Below, one piece after another: positions 15,285 through 23,086 of a stretch of 30,800 nucleotides of DNA. The position numbers were made by a program, and so were the translations under genes. Under the pieces are notes generated by a model that was given only the letters and a program-made list of their open reading frames with translations, ran no database searches and had not been told where the DNA came from. The stretch's first letter is position 1. The number at the start of each line of letters is the position of its first letter. Origin of the DNA: CAYMBL01 sp044225155 (lineage in GTDB: Bacteria; Planctomycetota; Phycisphaerae; UBA1845; Fen-1342); NCBI GenBank assembly GCA_044225155.1, contig JBGAJB010000013.1:1-30800 (forward strand). Direction: 5' to 3'.

Positions 15285-16310
15285 ATGCAGCGCTTGAAGA
15301 CCCGCACGCCGCGCATCGCCGTCGTCGGCGCGACCGGAGCGGTGGGAGTTGAGATCGAGTCGGTATTGCGCAAGCGACGTTTTCCAGCCGCGTCGTTTCG
15401 ACTGTTCGGATCGTCCCGCTCCGTAGGACGCACGATCGAATGGAACGGCCGGCAAACTCAGATCGAAGAGTTGGGGCCGAATGCGTTCAATGGAGTCGAT
15501 CTGGCGTTCTTTTCCGCGGGCGCGAGCGTGAGCCGCGAATATGGGCCGGCGGCGGTGCGTGCCGGGGCGATCGTGGTGGATAATTCGTCGGCGTTTCGGA
15601 TGGACTCGAACATCCCGCTCGTCGTACCCGAAGTAAATCCCGACGCGCTGGAAGCGCACGCAGGCATCATCGCCAATCCAAATTGCTCCGCGATCATCCT
15701 GCTGATGCCGCTGGCGCCGCTCCACCGCCGATGGACGGCGCTGCGCGTTGTGATCAGCACGTATCAAGCGGTGAGCGGCGCGGGGGCGCGCGCGATTGCC
15801 GAATTGGAAGAACAGTCGCGGGAAGTGTTGTCCGGCCGCGATGCGGTACCGCAGGTCTTTCGCGAGCCGTGCGCATTCAACGTGTTCAGCCACAACACGC
15901 CGGTCGGCGAAGATGGTTTGAACGGCGAGGAACGCAAGATGGTCGAGGAATCCCGCAAAATTCTCGGCGCGCCGGAGCTGCGAGTTTCGCCGACGTGCAT
16001 TCGCGTGCCGGTCAAGCGGGCGCACACGGAATCCATCACCGTCGAGTTTCAGGAATCGGTCGATCCCGAAGCCGCGCGGGAGCTGCTGCGTGGCGCGCCG
16101 GGGATCGAAATCGTGGATGACGTGGCGGCCGGCGTTTTTCCAACACCGCTGCGCGCGGCGGGGCGCGACCCAGTGCTGGTCGGACGCATCCGAACCGACG
16201 CGAGCATTCCGGACCGACGCGGCCTGGCGTTCATCTGTGCCGGCGATCAGCTCAGGAAGGGCGCGGCGCTCAACGCCGTGCAAATCGCCGAACGATTGCT
16301 ACCGGCGTAA
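15285..16310 (+). CDS. asd: Aspartate-semialdehyde dehydrogenase
   Basis: A 341-residue NADP-dependent enzyme that reduces aspartyl phosphate to aspartate semialdehyde, the branch point to lysine/diaminopimelate, threonine and methionine. The dinucleotide loop VVGATGAVG is at 13-21, the active-site cysteine Cys134 is in NPNCSA, and the substrate Arg/His lie in CIRVPVKRAHTES (Arg240, His247). Length is normal for the family. The frame is open from 15138, but the ATG at 15285 fits the start of the Rossmann fold, with AAGGTG at 15274-15279. It appears to be transcribed alone and converges with the GT39-like gene. Confidence 0.96.
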   Translation: MQRLKTRTPRIAVVGATGAVGVEIESVLRKRRFPAASFRLFGSSRSVGRTIEWNGRQTQIEELGPNAFNGVDLAFFSAGASVSREYGPAAVRAGAIVVDNSSAFRMDSNIPLVVPEVNPDALEAHAGIIANPNCSAIILLMPLAPLHRRWTALRVVISTYQAVSGAGARAIAELEEQSREVLSGRDAVPQVFREPCAFNVFSHNTPVGEDGLNGEERKMVEESRKILGAPELRVSPTCIRVPVKRAHTESITVEFQESVDPEAARELLRGAPGIEIVDDVAAGVFPTPLRAAGRDPVLVGRIRTDASIPDRRGLAFICAGDQLRKGAALNAVQIAERLLPA

Positions 16311-16338
16311 GCCATTGACAGAAGAGTGAACCGAGGTC

Positions 16339-17505
16339 TTAGGGCGAATTCTGCGTGGTCGTCGGAACGCGCTCAAAATAGCGCGCCACCGAGCCATCCG
16401 GAAATGGAACGGCCAAATCTTCGCGGAAGTGCCAGCCGCCGAGCTTGCCGCTTCGGATATCGGCCAAGACCTGCCGGCCATTCTTGTTCACAAACTCCGA
16501 GTAAAGCCTGTCTTCGCCGCCTTCGATCGCGATCAATACGTCGGCCCGTGCAAGTTCTTTGACGGCGGCCTCAAATGTCGTGTTGTATGGCACCATGCCG
16601 AAAGCAACCGGAGAGCGCTCGCAGGTCGCCTTGAAGGTCAGCGAATTCTGATTGACGGTGCTCGTCTCCGAGACCAGGAACACGATCGGCTCGCGCAGCC
16701 ACGGCTGCGGCCCGACCGCGCGCATCGTCACATGAATCACGTCGCGCAGCGGAACTTTTTCCGGCCGCGGGAGGCCGGCGGTCGTCAGCCCAGGATCCGC
16801 AAAGCGATACTCCCGCCAGCCCATTGATCGCGTCGTGAAGCTGAACAGGATGCATGCCGTCAGCGACGTTGCCAGCCCTGCGGCGATCAGTGCACCCGCC
16901 AGCCCGCGTGCTCGCAACGCAATGTGCTGCCAGAACAACGCAAGCAGCAATGCCAAGGCCGGCATCAGCGGCAGGATGTAGCGCGTCGTGCGGTTACGCA
17001 CGCCCGTGCAAACAAGCGCCCCGACCAGCAGCCAGGCCAAGGCGATCAGCAGGCCACGACGCCAGCGACGCCGGTATTCCTCATCGCCGCGCCGAACGAT
17101 GGCCGTCAGCAAAGCCAGCAAGCAGGCGACGCCAAGTGAAGCGGCGAAGGAGAGGCCCATTCCGACGTTGAGATTCGACACCCAATAGCGCGCGATGGAC
17201 GCGAGCGTGAGGTATTCGCGATCCCCGTAATTGACACTGAGATCGCCCGAGGCCGCGGAGAACGCGAACGGAAAAATCTTCTGCGCGTTGTAGGCGTACC
17301 GGGGAAGAACAAGCCAGAGTCCCAGCGCACGGAAGCCGCCGCAACGGCGACGCAACTCCGGTCCACGAAGATTGAGGATAAGTAAGACAGCCGACAGCAC
17401 GAGACCGCCGAGCAGCGACCAATCGGGCGAGAGCTTTTGACCGACCGCAAAGCCTAGCACCGGTCCGGAGGCGTAATCAACAGGCCGAAGATCACGTCGC
17501 GCCAC
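16339..17505 (-). CDS. GT39-like membrane glycosyltransferase, C-terminal part (after frameshift)
   Basis: This continues the gene that begins at 18182. It has several hydrophobic helices to about residue 230 of the frame, including WYLVLP-like and RYILPLMPALALLLALFW segments typical of PMT/ArnT-type transferases, then a soluble C-terminal region. Its first ~12 residues (MARRDLRPVDYAS) are out of frame; the real junction lies at 17470-17490. Restoring one base there (for example LLIT joined to ASGPVLGF) yields one protein of ~614 residues. It ends 28 bases from the convergent asd stop. Confidence 0.72.
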   Translation of the reverse strand: MARRDLRPVDYASGPVLGFAVGQKLSPDWSLLGGLVLSAVLLILNLRGPELRRRCGGFRALGLWLVLPRYAYNAQKIFPFAFSAASGDLSVNYGDREYLTLASIARYWVSNLNVGMGLSFAASLGVACLLALLTAIVRRGDEEYRRRWRRGLLIALAWLLVGALVCTGVRNRTTRYILPLMPALALLLALFWQHIALRARGLAGALIAAGLATSLTACILFSFTTRSMGWREYRFADPGLTTAGLPRPEKVPLRDVIHVTMRAVGPQPWLREPIVFLVSETSTVNQNSLTFKATCERSPVAFGMVPYNTTFEAAVKELARADVLIAIEGGEDRLYSEFVNKNGRQVLADIRSGKLGGWHFREDLAVPFPDGSVARYFERVPTTTQNSP

Positions 17506-18182
17506 CAGGAACGACTACCCGGCAGGCGCAGTGCCAGATCGAGCAGCACAATTCCGGCGACGTAAACCGGGAAGGTCACCTTCGCCAGCAGCGCCAGGCC
17601 GCCGGCCGCTCCCGCCAGCAGCGCATCGCCGCGGCGCGAAAAACCATCCGATCTCAGGTAATGAAAGACAAAGGCGACGGTCAGCGCGGTCAGCCACGTC
17701 TCGACGAAGAACTGGCGCGTCATGTCGACCGTGAGCGGCATCAGCGAAAAGAGCAGCACGGCCGCCGCGGCGATCCAGCGCTCGGTATAGCGCGCGATCA
17801 AATGAAAGAGGTACGACGATGCGATGAGCCAGCCGCAAACGCTCGTCAGGATGTAGGCCAGTTCCACTCGGCCCAGCAACAGCACCATCGGTATGGCAGG
17901 CAGCAGGATAAAGGGCGACTTGATTCCGCCCAGTGCGACGCGCGTGAAGTAGTCATACGCTTCCGTCACGCCGCCGTGCGCCCAACGATCAATCAGGCGG
18001 TTCGTACACTCGGCGTACCAACTATCGTCGTAGTGAAAGCTCGGATGCCCGAGCGCGAAATAGACGACGTGAATCGCTAATGCGATGCACAGCACGCCGA
18101 CGAGCCAGCCATCGAAGCGGCGCGGGGGCGCACCCGGGGCAACGACACGAGCCGAAGAAACGCCGTTCTCGGCCATGCTCAT
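17454..18182 (-). CDS. GT39-like membrane glycosyltransferase, N-terminal part (before frameshift)
   Basis: The N-terminal 242 residues of a dolichol/polyprenyl-phosphate-sugar-dependent glycosyltransferase (ArnT/PMT superfamily). After the first helix comes HPSFHYDDSWYAE, the acidic first periplasmic loop where this family has its catalytic Asp-Asp/Asp-Glu pair; at least five more helices follow. Such enzymes move a sugar from a lipid carrier onto lipid A, protein or polymer outside the membrane. The ATG at 18182 overlaps the methyltransferase TGA (ATGA), so they form one unit. The frame ends prematurely at 17454 in ITPPDRC because of a one-base change. Confidence 0.78.
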   Translation of the reverse strand: MSMAENGVSSARVVAPGAPPRRFDGWLVGVLCIALAIHVVYFALGHPSFHYDDSWYAECTNRLIDRWAHGGVTEAYDYFTRVALGGIKSPFILLPAIPMVLLLGRVELAYILTSVCGWLIASSYLFHLIARYTERWIAAAAVLLFSLMPLTVDMTRQFFVETWLTALTVAFVFHYLRSDGFSRRGDALLAGAAGGLALLAKVTFPVYVAGIVLLDLALRLPGSRSWWRDVIFGLLITPPDRC

Positions 18183-19072
18183 CGGGCCGCCTCGCGTATC
18201 GAATGCTGACCATCGTTCGCACTTGCCCGATCGACGTGCTCCGCGTTCAGCGAGCGTGGCTGCGTTGGTGCCGCTCCCGCCGGAACATCCGTGCGCCGCA
18301 CGACGATATGCGCGAACATCGCGAGCGCACCGCCGGCCGGCGCGAGCGCCGCCTCAAAGCCCTTCCAGAGCGGATATGACCAGCCCGGTGTCAGGCTGCG
18401 CATCGAGACGCCGCCCGAGACCAGGTAGCGAAACGGCATCATTCGCTCAATCCGCTCGATGCGCCACTGCGGGAATTCGGTTTCAAACTGAGCACGGTCG
18501 CGGGAAAACAGAATCCAGGGCAGAGCGCCATTAGCCCCCGACAGCGGCCCCGACGCCGGAAACTCCCATTCCGTCGCGTTCGGACGAAACGGTTCGTGAT
18601 GAAGCCTGGTGTAGATCACGCGTGACCAGGTGCTGACCCAGGGCTCGATCATTGCGATCGATCCGCCCGGCCGCACGCTCCGCGCCGCCGATGCAAAGAA
18701 TCGCCGCGGCTCCCGCAAATGGTGCAGCACGTCGGTCATCAGGATCGCCCGCAACTCGCCGGCCGCGAACGGGAGATCGTGGGCATCGAGCACGCGATCG
18801 ACGCCCTCGCAGGCGAAGACGTCGGACGTAATGAGTTCGGGAATCAGGTCGCGCAGGAACCCGCCGCCCGAACCGATTTCGAGCACGCCGCCCGCGCCCG
18901 CGGACACGCTGCCTGCCAGCCTTCCGTACCACTCGTCGTAAATCGCTTTCAGGAAAGGCTTTTGACGCACGATGCGGCGGCGAAGCTCAGTCGTGCGCGG
19001 ATCGTCGATGTCCATACCGCGCGTCAGCGGATGGGCCAGCCAGTCTTTCAATGCAGCAATCGGGCTTCGCAT
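18179..19072 (-). CDS. Class I SAM-dependent methyltransferase
   Basis: A 297-residue methyltransferase from this start. Motif I VLEIGSGGGF is at about 64-73, and ILMTDVLHHLREP is the post-motif segment typical of small-molecule methyltransferases; RSVRPGGSIAMIEPW follows. The reading frame begins at 19099, but the ATG at 19072 gives the more natural N-terminus (MRSPIAALKDWLAHP); neither has a good ribosome binding site. A TATCAT at 19085-19090 could be a -10 element for this start. It is coupled to the GT39-like gene by an ATGA overlap and may modify the same glycan (inference). Confidence 0.83.
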   Translation of the reverse strand: MRSPIAALKDWLAHPLTRGMDIDDPRTTELRRRIVRQKPFLKAIYDEWYGRLAGSVSAGAGGVLEIGSGGGFLRDLIPELITSDVFACEGVDRVLDAHDLPFAAGELRAILMTDVLHHLREPRRFFASAARSVRPGGSIAMIEPWVSTWSRVIYTRLHHEPFRPNATEWEFPASGPLSGANGALPWILFSRDRAQFETEFPQWRIERIERMMPFRYLVSGGVSMRSLTPGWSYPLWKGFEAALAPAGGALAMFAHIVVRRTDVPAGAAPTQPRSLNAEHVDRASANDGQHSIREAAR

Positions 19073-19200
19073 GGGTCGAGCGGAATGATAGCGGCCCATT
19101 CACAAACCGCCCGACATCCGAAAGCCCTTCGCGTGATTCGTCTTTCATGTGATTTTCAGGCACGTGTCATGGGCAGACGCCAACCTAGTGGAGGTGCGGT

Positions 19201-20427
19201 ATGGAGGGGATTTCCGCTCCGCACGTAACGGCGAATCCAATCTTTGTGGAGTTGGCAGTGCGGGGCGAAACGGGCAAAACCCGACGGACTCGAAATCGGA
19301 CGGCCGGCGCTTCCGTCGCTCCTTCCAAGCGCGTCCGCTTCGCGGTAGTCGGACTCGGTCACATTGCCCAGTCCGCCGTGCTGCCGGCATTCGCACAGGC
19401 GCGCCGGCACGCCGAACTCGCCGCGCTTGTTACGGACGACGCCGGCAAGCTAAAGGAGTTGGGCCGGCGCTACGGCGTGGACGCCCTCTACGACTACGCC
19501 GGGCTTACGCACTGCCTGACTGAAGAGTCGATCGACGCGGTCTACGTCGCCACGCCGAATACCGAACACGTTCAGCACGTTCTGACGGCCGCCCGCAGAG
19601 GCGTGCATGTGCTTTGCGAGAAACCGCTGGGCGTTTCGGAGCGGGAATGCCTGACGATGATCCGGGCATGTGAAGCCGCCGGCGTGCATCTGATGACCGC
19701 CTATCGCCTGCACTTCGAAGCCGCGAATCTTGCTGCTTTGAAGCTGATTCGCTCGCGTCGCATCGGGGAGCCGCGGGCGTTCCTGTCTGCGTTCTCCTAC
19801 CAGATCGTCGACCGCTCGAACATTCGGCTGCGCGGCGACCTGGGCGGCGGACCGCTCGCGGACATCGGCATTTACTGCATCAACGCGGCCCGCACGGTCT
19901 TTGCTGCTGAGCCGGCCGAAGTGCAGGCCTGGTCGCTGCAGAGCGGCGATCCGCGTTTTCGGGAAGTCGATGAGACCGTTACGGCCCAATTGCGGTTCCC
20001 GGGAGACCGAGTGGCACAGTTGCTGTGCAGCTTCGGCGCAGCGGCCACCGGGTGGTACCAAGTCCTCGGAACCAAGGGCAGTCTGCGGCTCGAACCCGCC
20101 TACGAATACGCCGAGGGGCTGACGCTGCAGATCACCGTCGGCGACAAGAAGCAGACACGGGCATTCAACAAGCGCGGCCAGTTCGCCGCGGAACTGATTT
20201 ACTTCGCCGACTGCATTCGTCGCAAACGCGTTCCCGAACCTTCCGGTTGGGAAGGCCTCGCGGACGTGCGCGTGATCGAGGCCATCCAGCAATCGATCCG
20301 CGGCCGCGAGGCGGTGAAGGTGCGTGTGACGCCCGAAGCGCGCCATCCGAAACCACGACAGCGAATTGATCGACCGCCCATCGGGCGCAAGCCGAAGCTT
20401 GTGCACGCACGGGCGGCGTCCGGGTGA
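19201..20427 (+). CDS. Gfo/Idh/MocA-family oxidoreductase
   Basis: A 408-residue NAD(P)-dependent sugar/polyol dehydrogenase-like enzyme. Its Rossmann fold begins at VRFAVVGLGHIAQ (GLGHIA at 51-56), and the family's nicotinamide-side motif EKP is at 140-142 (VLCEKPLG). The C-terminal domain contains GGGPLADIGIYCINAAR, the usual active-site region. A 45-residue N-terminal extension and a basic 40-residue C-terminal tail flank the domains. The start has GGAGG at 19190-19194, six bases before the ATG. Its substrate is unknown; the divergent glycosyltransferase/methyltransferase pair suggests a sugar nucleotide or glycan precursor (inference). Confidence 0.9.
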   Translation: MEGISAPHVTANPIFVELAVRGETGKTRRTRNRTAGASVAPSKRVRFAVVGLGHIAQSAVLPAFAQARRHAELAALVTDDAGKLKELGRRYGVDALYDYAGLTHCLTEESIDAVYVATPNTEHVQHVLTAARRGVHVLCEKPLGVSERECLTMIRACEAAGVHLMTAYRLHFEAANLAALKLIRSRRIGEPRAFLSAFSYQIVDRSNIRLRGDLGGGPLADIGIYCINAARTVFAAEPAEVQAWSLQSGDPRFREVDETVTAQLRFPGDRVAQLLCSFGAAATGWYQVLGTKGSLRLEPAYEYAEGLTLQITVGDKKQTRAFNKRGQFAAELIYFADCIRRKRVPEPSGWEGLADVRVIEAIQQSIRGREAVKVRVTPEARHPKPRQRIDRPPIGRKPKLVHARAASG

Positions 20428-20469
20428 TTCCAATGCGGCGATGGCAGCCGCCGAACAAGGAGTAGCGAG

Positions 20470-20988
20470 ATGTTTGATTCATTGCAGGCGGTGTTTGAGG
20501 ATCAGATCAAGGACCTTTTTAACGCCGAAAACCAGTTGGTGAAGGCCCTGCCGAAGATGGCGAAAGCCGCGTCGAACCCGACGCTGCGAACGGCTTTCAC
20601 CGAGCACCTTGAGGAAACGCGGCGGCACGTCGAACGCCTCGAGCGAATCGGCGAGCTGCTGGAATTCAAGGTGACCGGAAAGAAGTGCAAAGCTATGGAA
20701 GGTCTGATCGAAGAAGGCAAGGAAGCGCTCGACGAAGACGGCGACGAATTGCTGATCGACGTCGCAATCATCGCGGCCGCCCAGCGCGTGGAGCACTACG
20801 AGATCGCTGCCTACGGCACCGCGCGGGCGATGGCCCAGCGCCTTGGCCGCACGGATGTCGCCAAGCTGCTCCAGACCACGCTCGACGAGGAAGGCGCGGC
20901 GGACAAGAAGCTGACGCAGATCTCGGAATCCGAAGTGCTCTCGGCCGCTGAAGGCGTCGGCGTCGGCGCGGACGAGGATGAGGAGTAA
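20470..20988 (+). CDS. YciE-like ferritin-like protein (DUF892)
   Basis: A 172-residue ferritin-like four-helix protein of the YciE/DUF892 family. It starts LQAVFEDQIKDLFNAENQL, the family signature. Conserved acidic residues and histidines for a di-metal site recur in HLEETRRHVERLERI and QRVEHYEIAAYGTARAMA. Family members are stress-induced and may handle iron or peroxide. AAGGAG (20457-20462) precedes the ATG by seven bases. The downstream DUF6496 gene begins four bases after this stop, and the pair ends in a strong terminator, so they form one transcript. Confidence 0.93.
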   Translation: MFDSLQAVFEDQIKDLFNAENQLVKALPKMAKAASNPTLRTAFTEHLEETRRHVERLERIGELLEFKVTGKKCKAMEGLIEEGKEALDEDGDELLIDVAIIAAAQRVEHYEIAAYGTARAMAQRLGRTDVAKLLQTTLDEEGAADKKLTQISESEVLSAAEGVGVGADEDEE

Positions 20989-20992
20989 ACCC

Positions 20993-21196
20993 GTGGCGAA
21001 GTACTCGAAGGCCGCCTCCAAAAAGGTCGAACGTGCCATGCACGAACGCAAGCGAGGCACGCTGCGCAGCGGCAGCACCGGCAGAAAGGTGACCAGCCGC
21101 AAGCAGGCCGTCGCGATCGGACTGTCCGAAGCGCGGCGGGCCGGGGCCAAGGTGCCGGCCAAGTCGACTTCGAAGTCCGCGCGGAAAAGGAGCTGA
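20993..21196 (+). CDS. DUF6496-family small basic protein
   Basis: A 67-residue, very basic protein. The sequence AKYSKAASKKVERAMHERKRGTL followed by SGRKVTSRKQAVAIGLSEAR-like text is the DUF6496 pattern, commonly found beside stress-related ferritin-like genes; function unknown, perhaps nucleic-acid binding. The GTG start at 20993 is preferred over an ATG at 20978: it has AGGAG at 20981-20985 with a seven-base gap, and it gives the usual MAKYSK N-terminus. The gene follows the YciE-like stop by four bases. The lysine-rich tail (KSARKRS) ends 32 bases before the terminator. Confidence 0.82.
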   Translation: MAKYSKAASKKVERAMHERKRGTLRSGSTGRKVTSRKQAVAIGLSEARRAGAKVPAKSTSKSARKRS

Positions 21197-21227
21197 CTGC
21201 GGCGGATGAGACAACCAAGGGGAGCCG

Positions 21228-21270
21228 GAGCGGGTGTTTCGGGAGCCGAACGCTCGCTCTTTTTTTTTTT
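21228..21270 (+). terminator. Intrinsic terminator of the YciE-like/DUF6496 unit
   Basis: Arms 21228-21242 and 21246-21259 pair over about 14 bp with two G.U pairs and one bulged T around a GAG loop. They are followed directly by 11 T residues (21260-21270), a textbook rho-independent terminator. Confidence 0.87.
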
Positions 21271-21361
21271 CGATCCGCGGCGAGCCGGCGCCCGCCGCGA
21301 GCGACTTCGCGCTGAGCCCGCCTCCTGAATACACCGCAAATCACGCGACAGCGTATGCCTC

Positions 21362-21398
21362 TTGACCTGGGTTTGAATATTTATAATGATATTCAAAC
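21362..21398 (+). promoter_or_regulatory. Promoter with overlapping operator-like inverted repeat
   Basis: TTGACC (21362-21367) and TATAAT (21382-21387) are separated by 14 bases, shorter than usual. A perfect 10-bp inverted repeat, arms 21371-21380 (GTTTGAATAT) and 21389-21398 (ATATTCAAAC), encloses the -10 element. The right arm ends immediately before the ATG at 21399. This is the expected layout for autorepression by the ArsR-like product, and the start point would leave almost no leader. Confidence 0.7.
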
Positions 21399-22046
21399 AT
21401 GAGACAGGGACGGATATCTGGCGATTCAGCAGCGGCGCGCGGGGCGCCGCTCACGCCGGAACAGGTGCGGGCATTGGCGGCCCCCACGCGTCAGGAAATC
21501 GTCGACGGCCTCGAATCCGCGGGGCCCGGCTCCGTCGCGGCGCTGGCGCGGCTGCTCGGCCGCAAGCCCGACGCGCTTTATCACCACCTGAGGCATCTTG
21601 TTCGCGTTGGACTCATCGGCGCGCGCAGCGACGACGCCGAACGCGGGGCGGTGTACGCGCTGCGCGTCCTGCCGCGACTCACCTATGGCTCGCCCGTCCG
21701 TCCCAAGGAAATCGCACGCGTCGTGGCCGGCGCGCAGCGCCTTACGTGGCGCGAATACAGCCGGGCGCTGGCGGCCGGCGCAGGCGTCAGCCAAGGGCCG
21801 CAGCGAACGCTCTGGGGCGGGCGTGCCAAGGGCTGGGTCGACCCGGACGCTCTGACGCGCGTCAATCAGTTGCTGAAAGAATTGCTGGCGGTCATTCGCG
21901 CCGGTCGGCCGGGCCGCGGCACAACACCGCTGTCGCTCAGCTTCATACTCGCGCCGGCAGCGACTTCTTCGGCGGGCGAAGCAAAATTGAAGCGAAAAAC
22001 GGCGAAGGCGCCAGAGGGGAAATCCACACGAAAGGGCAAGCGATGA
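21399..22046 (+). CDS. ArsR-like winged-helix regulator
   Basis: A 215-residue protein. Residues ~18-95 form a winged helix of the ArsR/HTH_20 type: LTPEQVRALAAPTRQEIVDGLE, then SVAALARLLGRKPDALYHHLRHLVRVGLI, in which the recognition helix is followed by the wing. The remaining ~115 residues are not recognised; the lysine-rich tail (KRKTAKAPEGKSTRKGKR) is likely disordered. No cysteine metal-binding motif is seen, so a metal sensor is unlikely. The ATG directly abuts the inverted repeat and has no Shine-Dalgarno, so translation may be leaderless. Its stop overlaps the protease start (ATGA), implying coupled expression. Confidence 0.82.
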   Translation: MRQGRISGDSAAARGAPLTPEQVRALAAPTRQEIVDGLESAGPGSVAALARLLGRKPDALYHHLRHLVRVGLIGARSDDAERGAVYALRVLPRLTYGSPVRPKEIARVVAGAQRLTWREYSRALAAGAGVSQGPQRTLWGGRAKGWVDPDALTRVNQLLKELLAVIRAGRPGRGTTPLSLSFILAPAATSSAGEAKLKRKTAKAPEGKSTRKGKR

Positions 22047-23002
22047 CGAGTCAGCGCGCATGGGCGATGGCGGCATGGGTGATCGGGCTGACGGCGACGG
22101 CACACGGGCAATCCGCGCCGAGCAGTTCGAAAACGACGGACGGCGGCCCGAACCTGACGGCCGGCGATTCCACTTTCGATTCGACCGTGAACCCCGAGAT
22201 CGAGGTCAAACGATCGAAAACCGGGCAGTTGCTGGTAAAGCCGGTGGTGAACGGCGTCGCGGCCGGCTGGTTCATCTACGACACGGGCGCGGGCATTTGC
22301 GTCGTATCCACTCCGCACATCGACAAGTTTTCGCTGCGCACCGACGGCTCGATCGAGGCCTCCGGAGTCGGCGGATCCAGCCATGTTCCGCTGCTGCGGG
22401 CAAATAAGCTCGTGCTCGGTCCGCTGACGCTCCGAGATCAGCCATTCATCAGCACCGACCTCTCGTTCCTCAAGCAGCACATGGAAGACGAAATCGTGGG
22501 CGTGCTCGGATTTGGCGTGCTGTCGGCCTGCGTCGTCGAAATGGATCTCACGAAGCCGCGCATCGTGCTGCACGACGAAAAGGGCTACACGCTGCCAAGC
22601 GGCGAGTGGACGGCCGTCTCGCTGGCGGAGCGCGTGCCGATCGTCACCGCCCGCTTCGAAGGTCGGGAGGGCCGCTTCATGCTCGACACCGGGTCGAACG
22701 ACGTGGTCAGTTTCGCCGAGCCGGCCGTACGCAGGCTGAAGCTGCTGGACGGACGCGAACTCCGTGACGCCAAGTTGGGCGGCGTGGGCGGATTCATTTC
22801 AGCCAGGCGCGGCAGGCTGACTTCGCTCGATCTGGGAGGCATTCACCGCGAAAACGTTGATGCCACCTTCGCGACTGAAGCCCGCCGCAACGCGGCCGGC
22901 AACGATCGCGATGGGACCATCGGGGCTGGATTTCTGAGCGACGTAACGCTCGTGCTGGATTACTCAAAGCACCGAATCGGACTGATTCCGCGGAAGAATT
23001 GA
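22043..23002 (+). CDS. Secreted two-lobed retropepsin-like aspartic protease
   Basis: A 319-residue protein with an N-terminal signal peptide (cleavage probably near AHG-QS, residue 22). It holds two retropepsin-type half sites: Asp80-Thr-Gly in FIYDTGAGICVVS and Asp215-Thr-Gly in FMLDTGSNDVVSF. Each is followed by a hydrophobic-hydrophobic-glycine element (GVLGFGVLS and GTIGAGFLS), as in pepsin-like and SpoIIGA/retropepsin folds. Both lobes come from one chain, so it may act without dimerising. The ATG at 22043 overlaps the regulator's TGA. Likely periplasmic; substrate unknown. A bidirectional terminator follows. Confidence 0.85.
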   Translation: MTSQRAWAMAAWVIGLTATAHGQSAPSSSKTTDGGPNLTAGDSTFDSTVNPEIEVKRSKTGQLLVKPVVNGVAAGWFIYDTGAGICVVSTPHIDKFSLRTDGSIEASGVGGSSHVPLLRANKLVLGPLTLRDQPFISTDLSFLKQHMEDEIVGVLGFGVLSACVVEMDLTKPRIVLHDEKGYTLPSGEWTAVSLAERVPIVTARFEGREGRFMLDTGSNDVVSFAEPAVRRLKLLDGRELRDAKLGGVGGFISARRGRLTSLDLGGIHRENVDATFATEARRNAAGNDRDGTIGAGFLSDVTLVLDYSKHRIGLIPRKN

Positions 23003-23027
23003 AGATCGAAGGACGCAAAAACGAAAA

Positions 23028-23070
23028 ACGCTGAGCAGGCGAATTCGGGCCTGCTCAGCGTATTTTTTTT
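23028..23070. terminator. Bidirectional intrinsic terminator
   Basis: A perfect 13-bp stem (23028-23040 with 23049-23061) has an eight-base loop containing GAATTC. Eight T residues follow on the plus strand (23063-23070) and an A-run precedes it (23024-23028), giving a U-tract for minus-strand transcripts. It serves the convergent protease and GreA-fusion genes. Confidence 0.9.
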
Positions 23071-23086
23071 CAGCGACGTGCGCCGC

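Noticed and set aside
19084..19096. 13-base sequence shared with 2170-2182 (both give GGCCGCTATCATT on the minus strand) as a common promoter element
   Set aside because: A shared 13-mer is expected by chance at this length of sequence, and neither copy has a well-spaced -35; only the possible -10 at 19085-19090 is mentioned.
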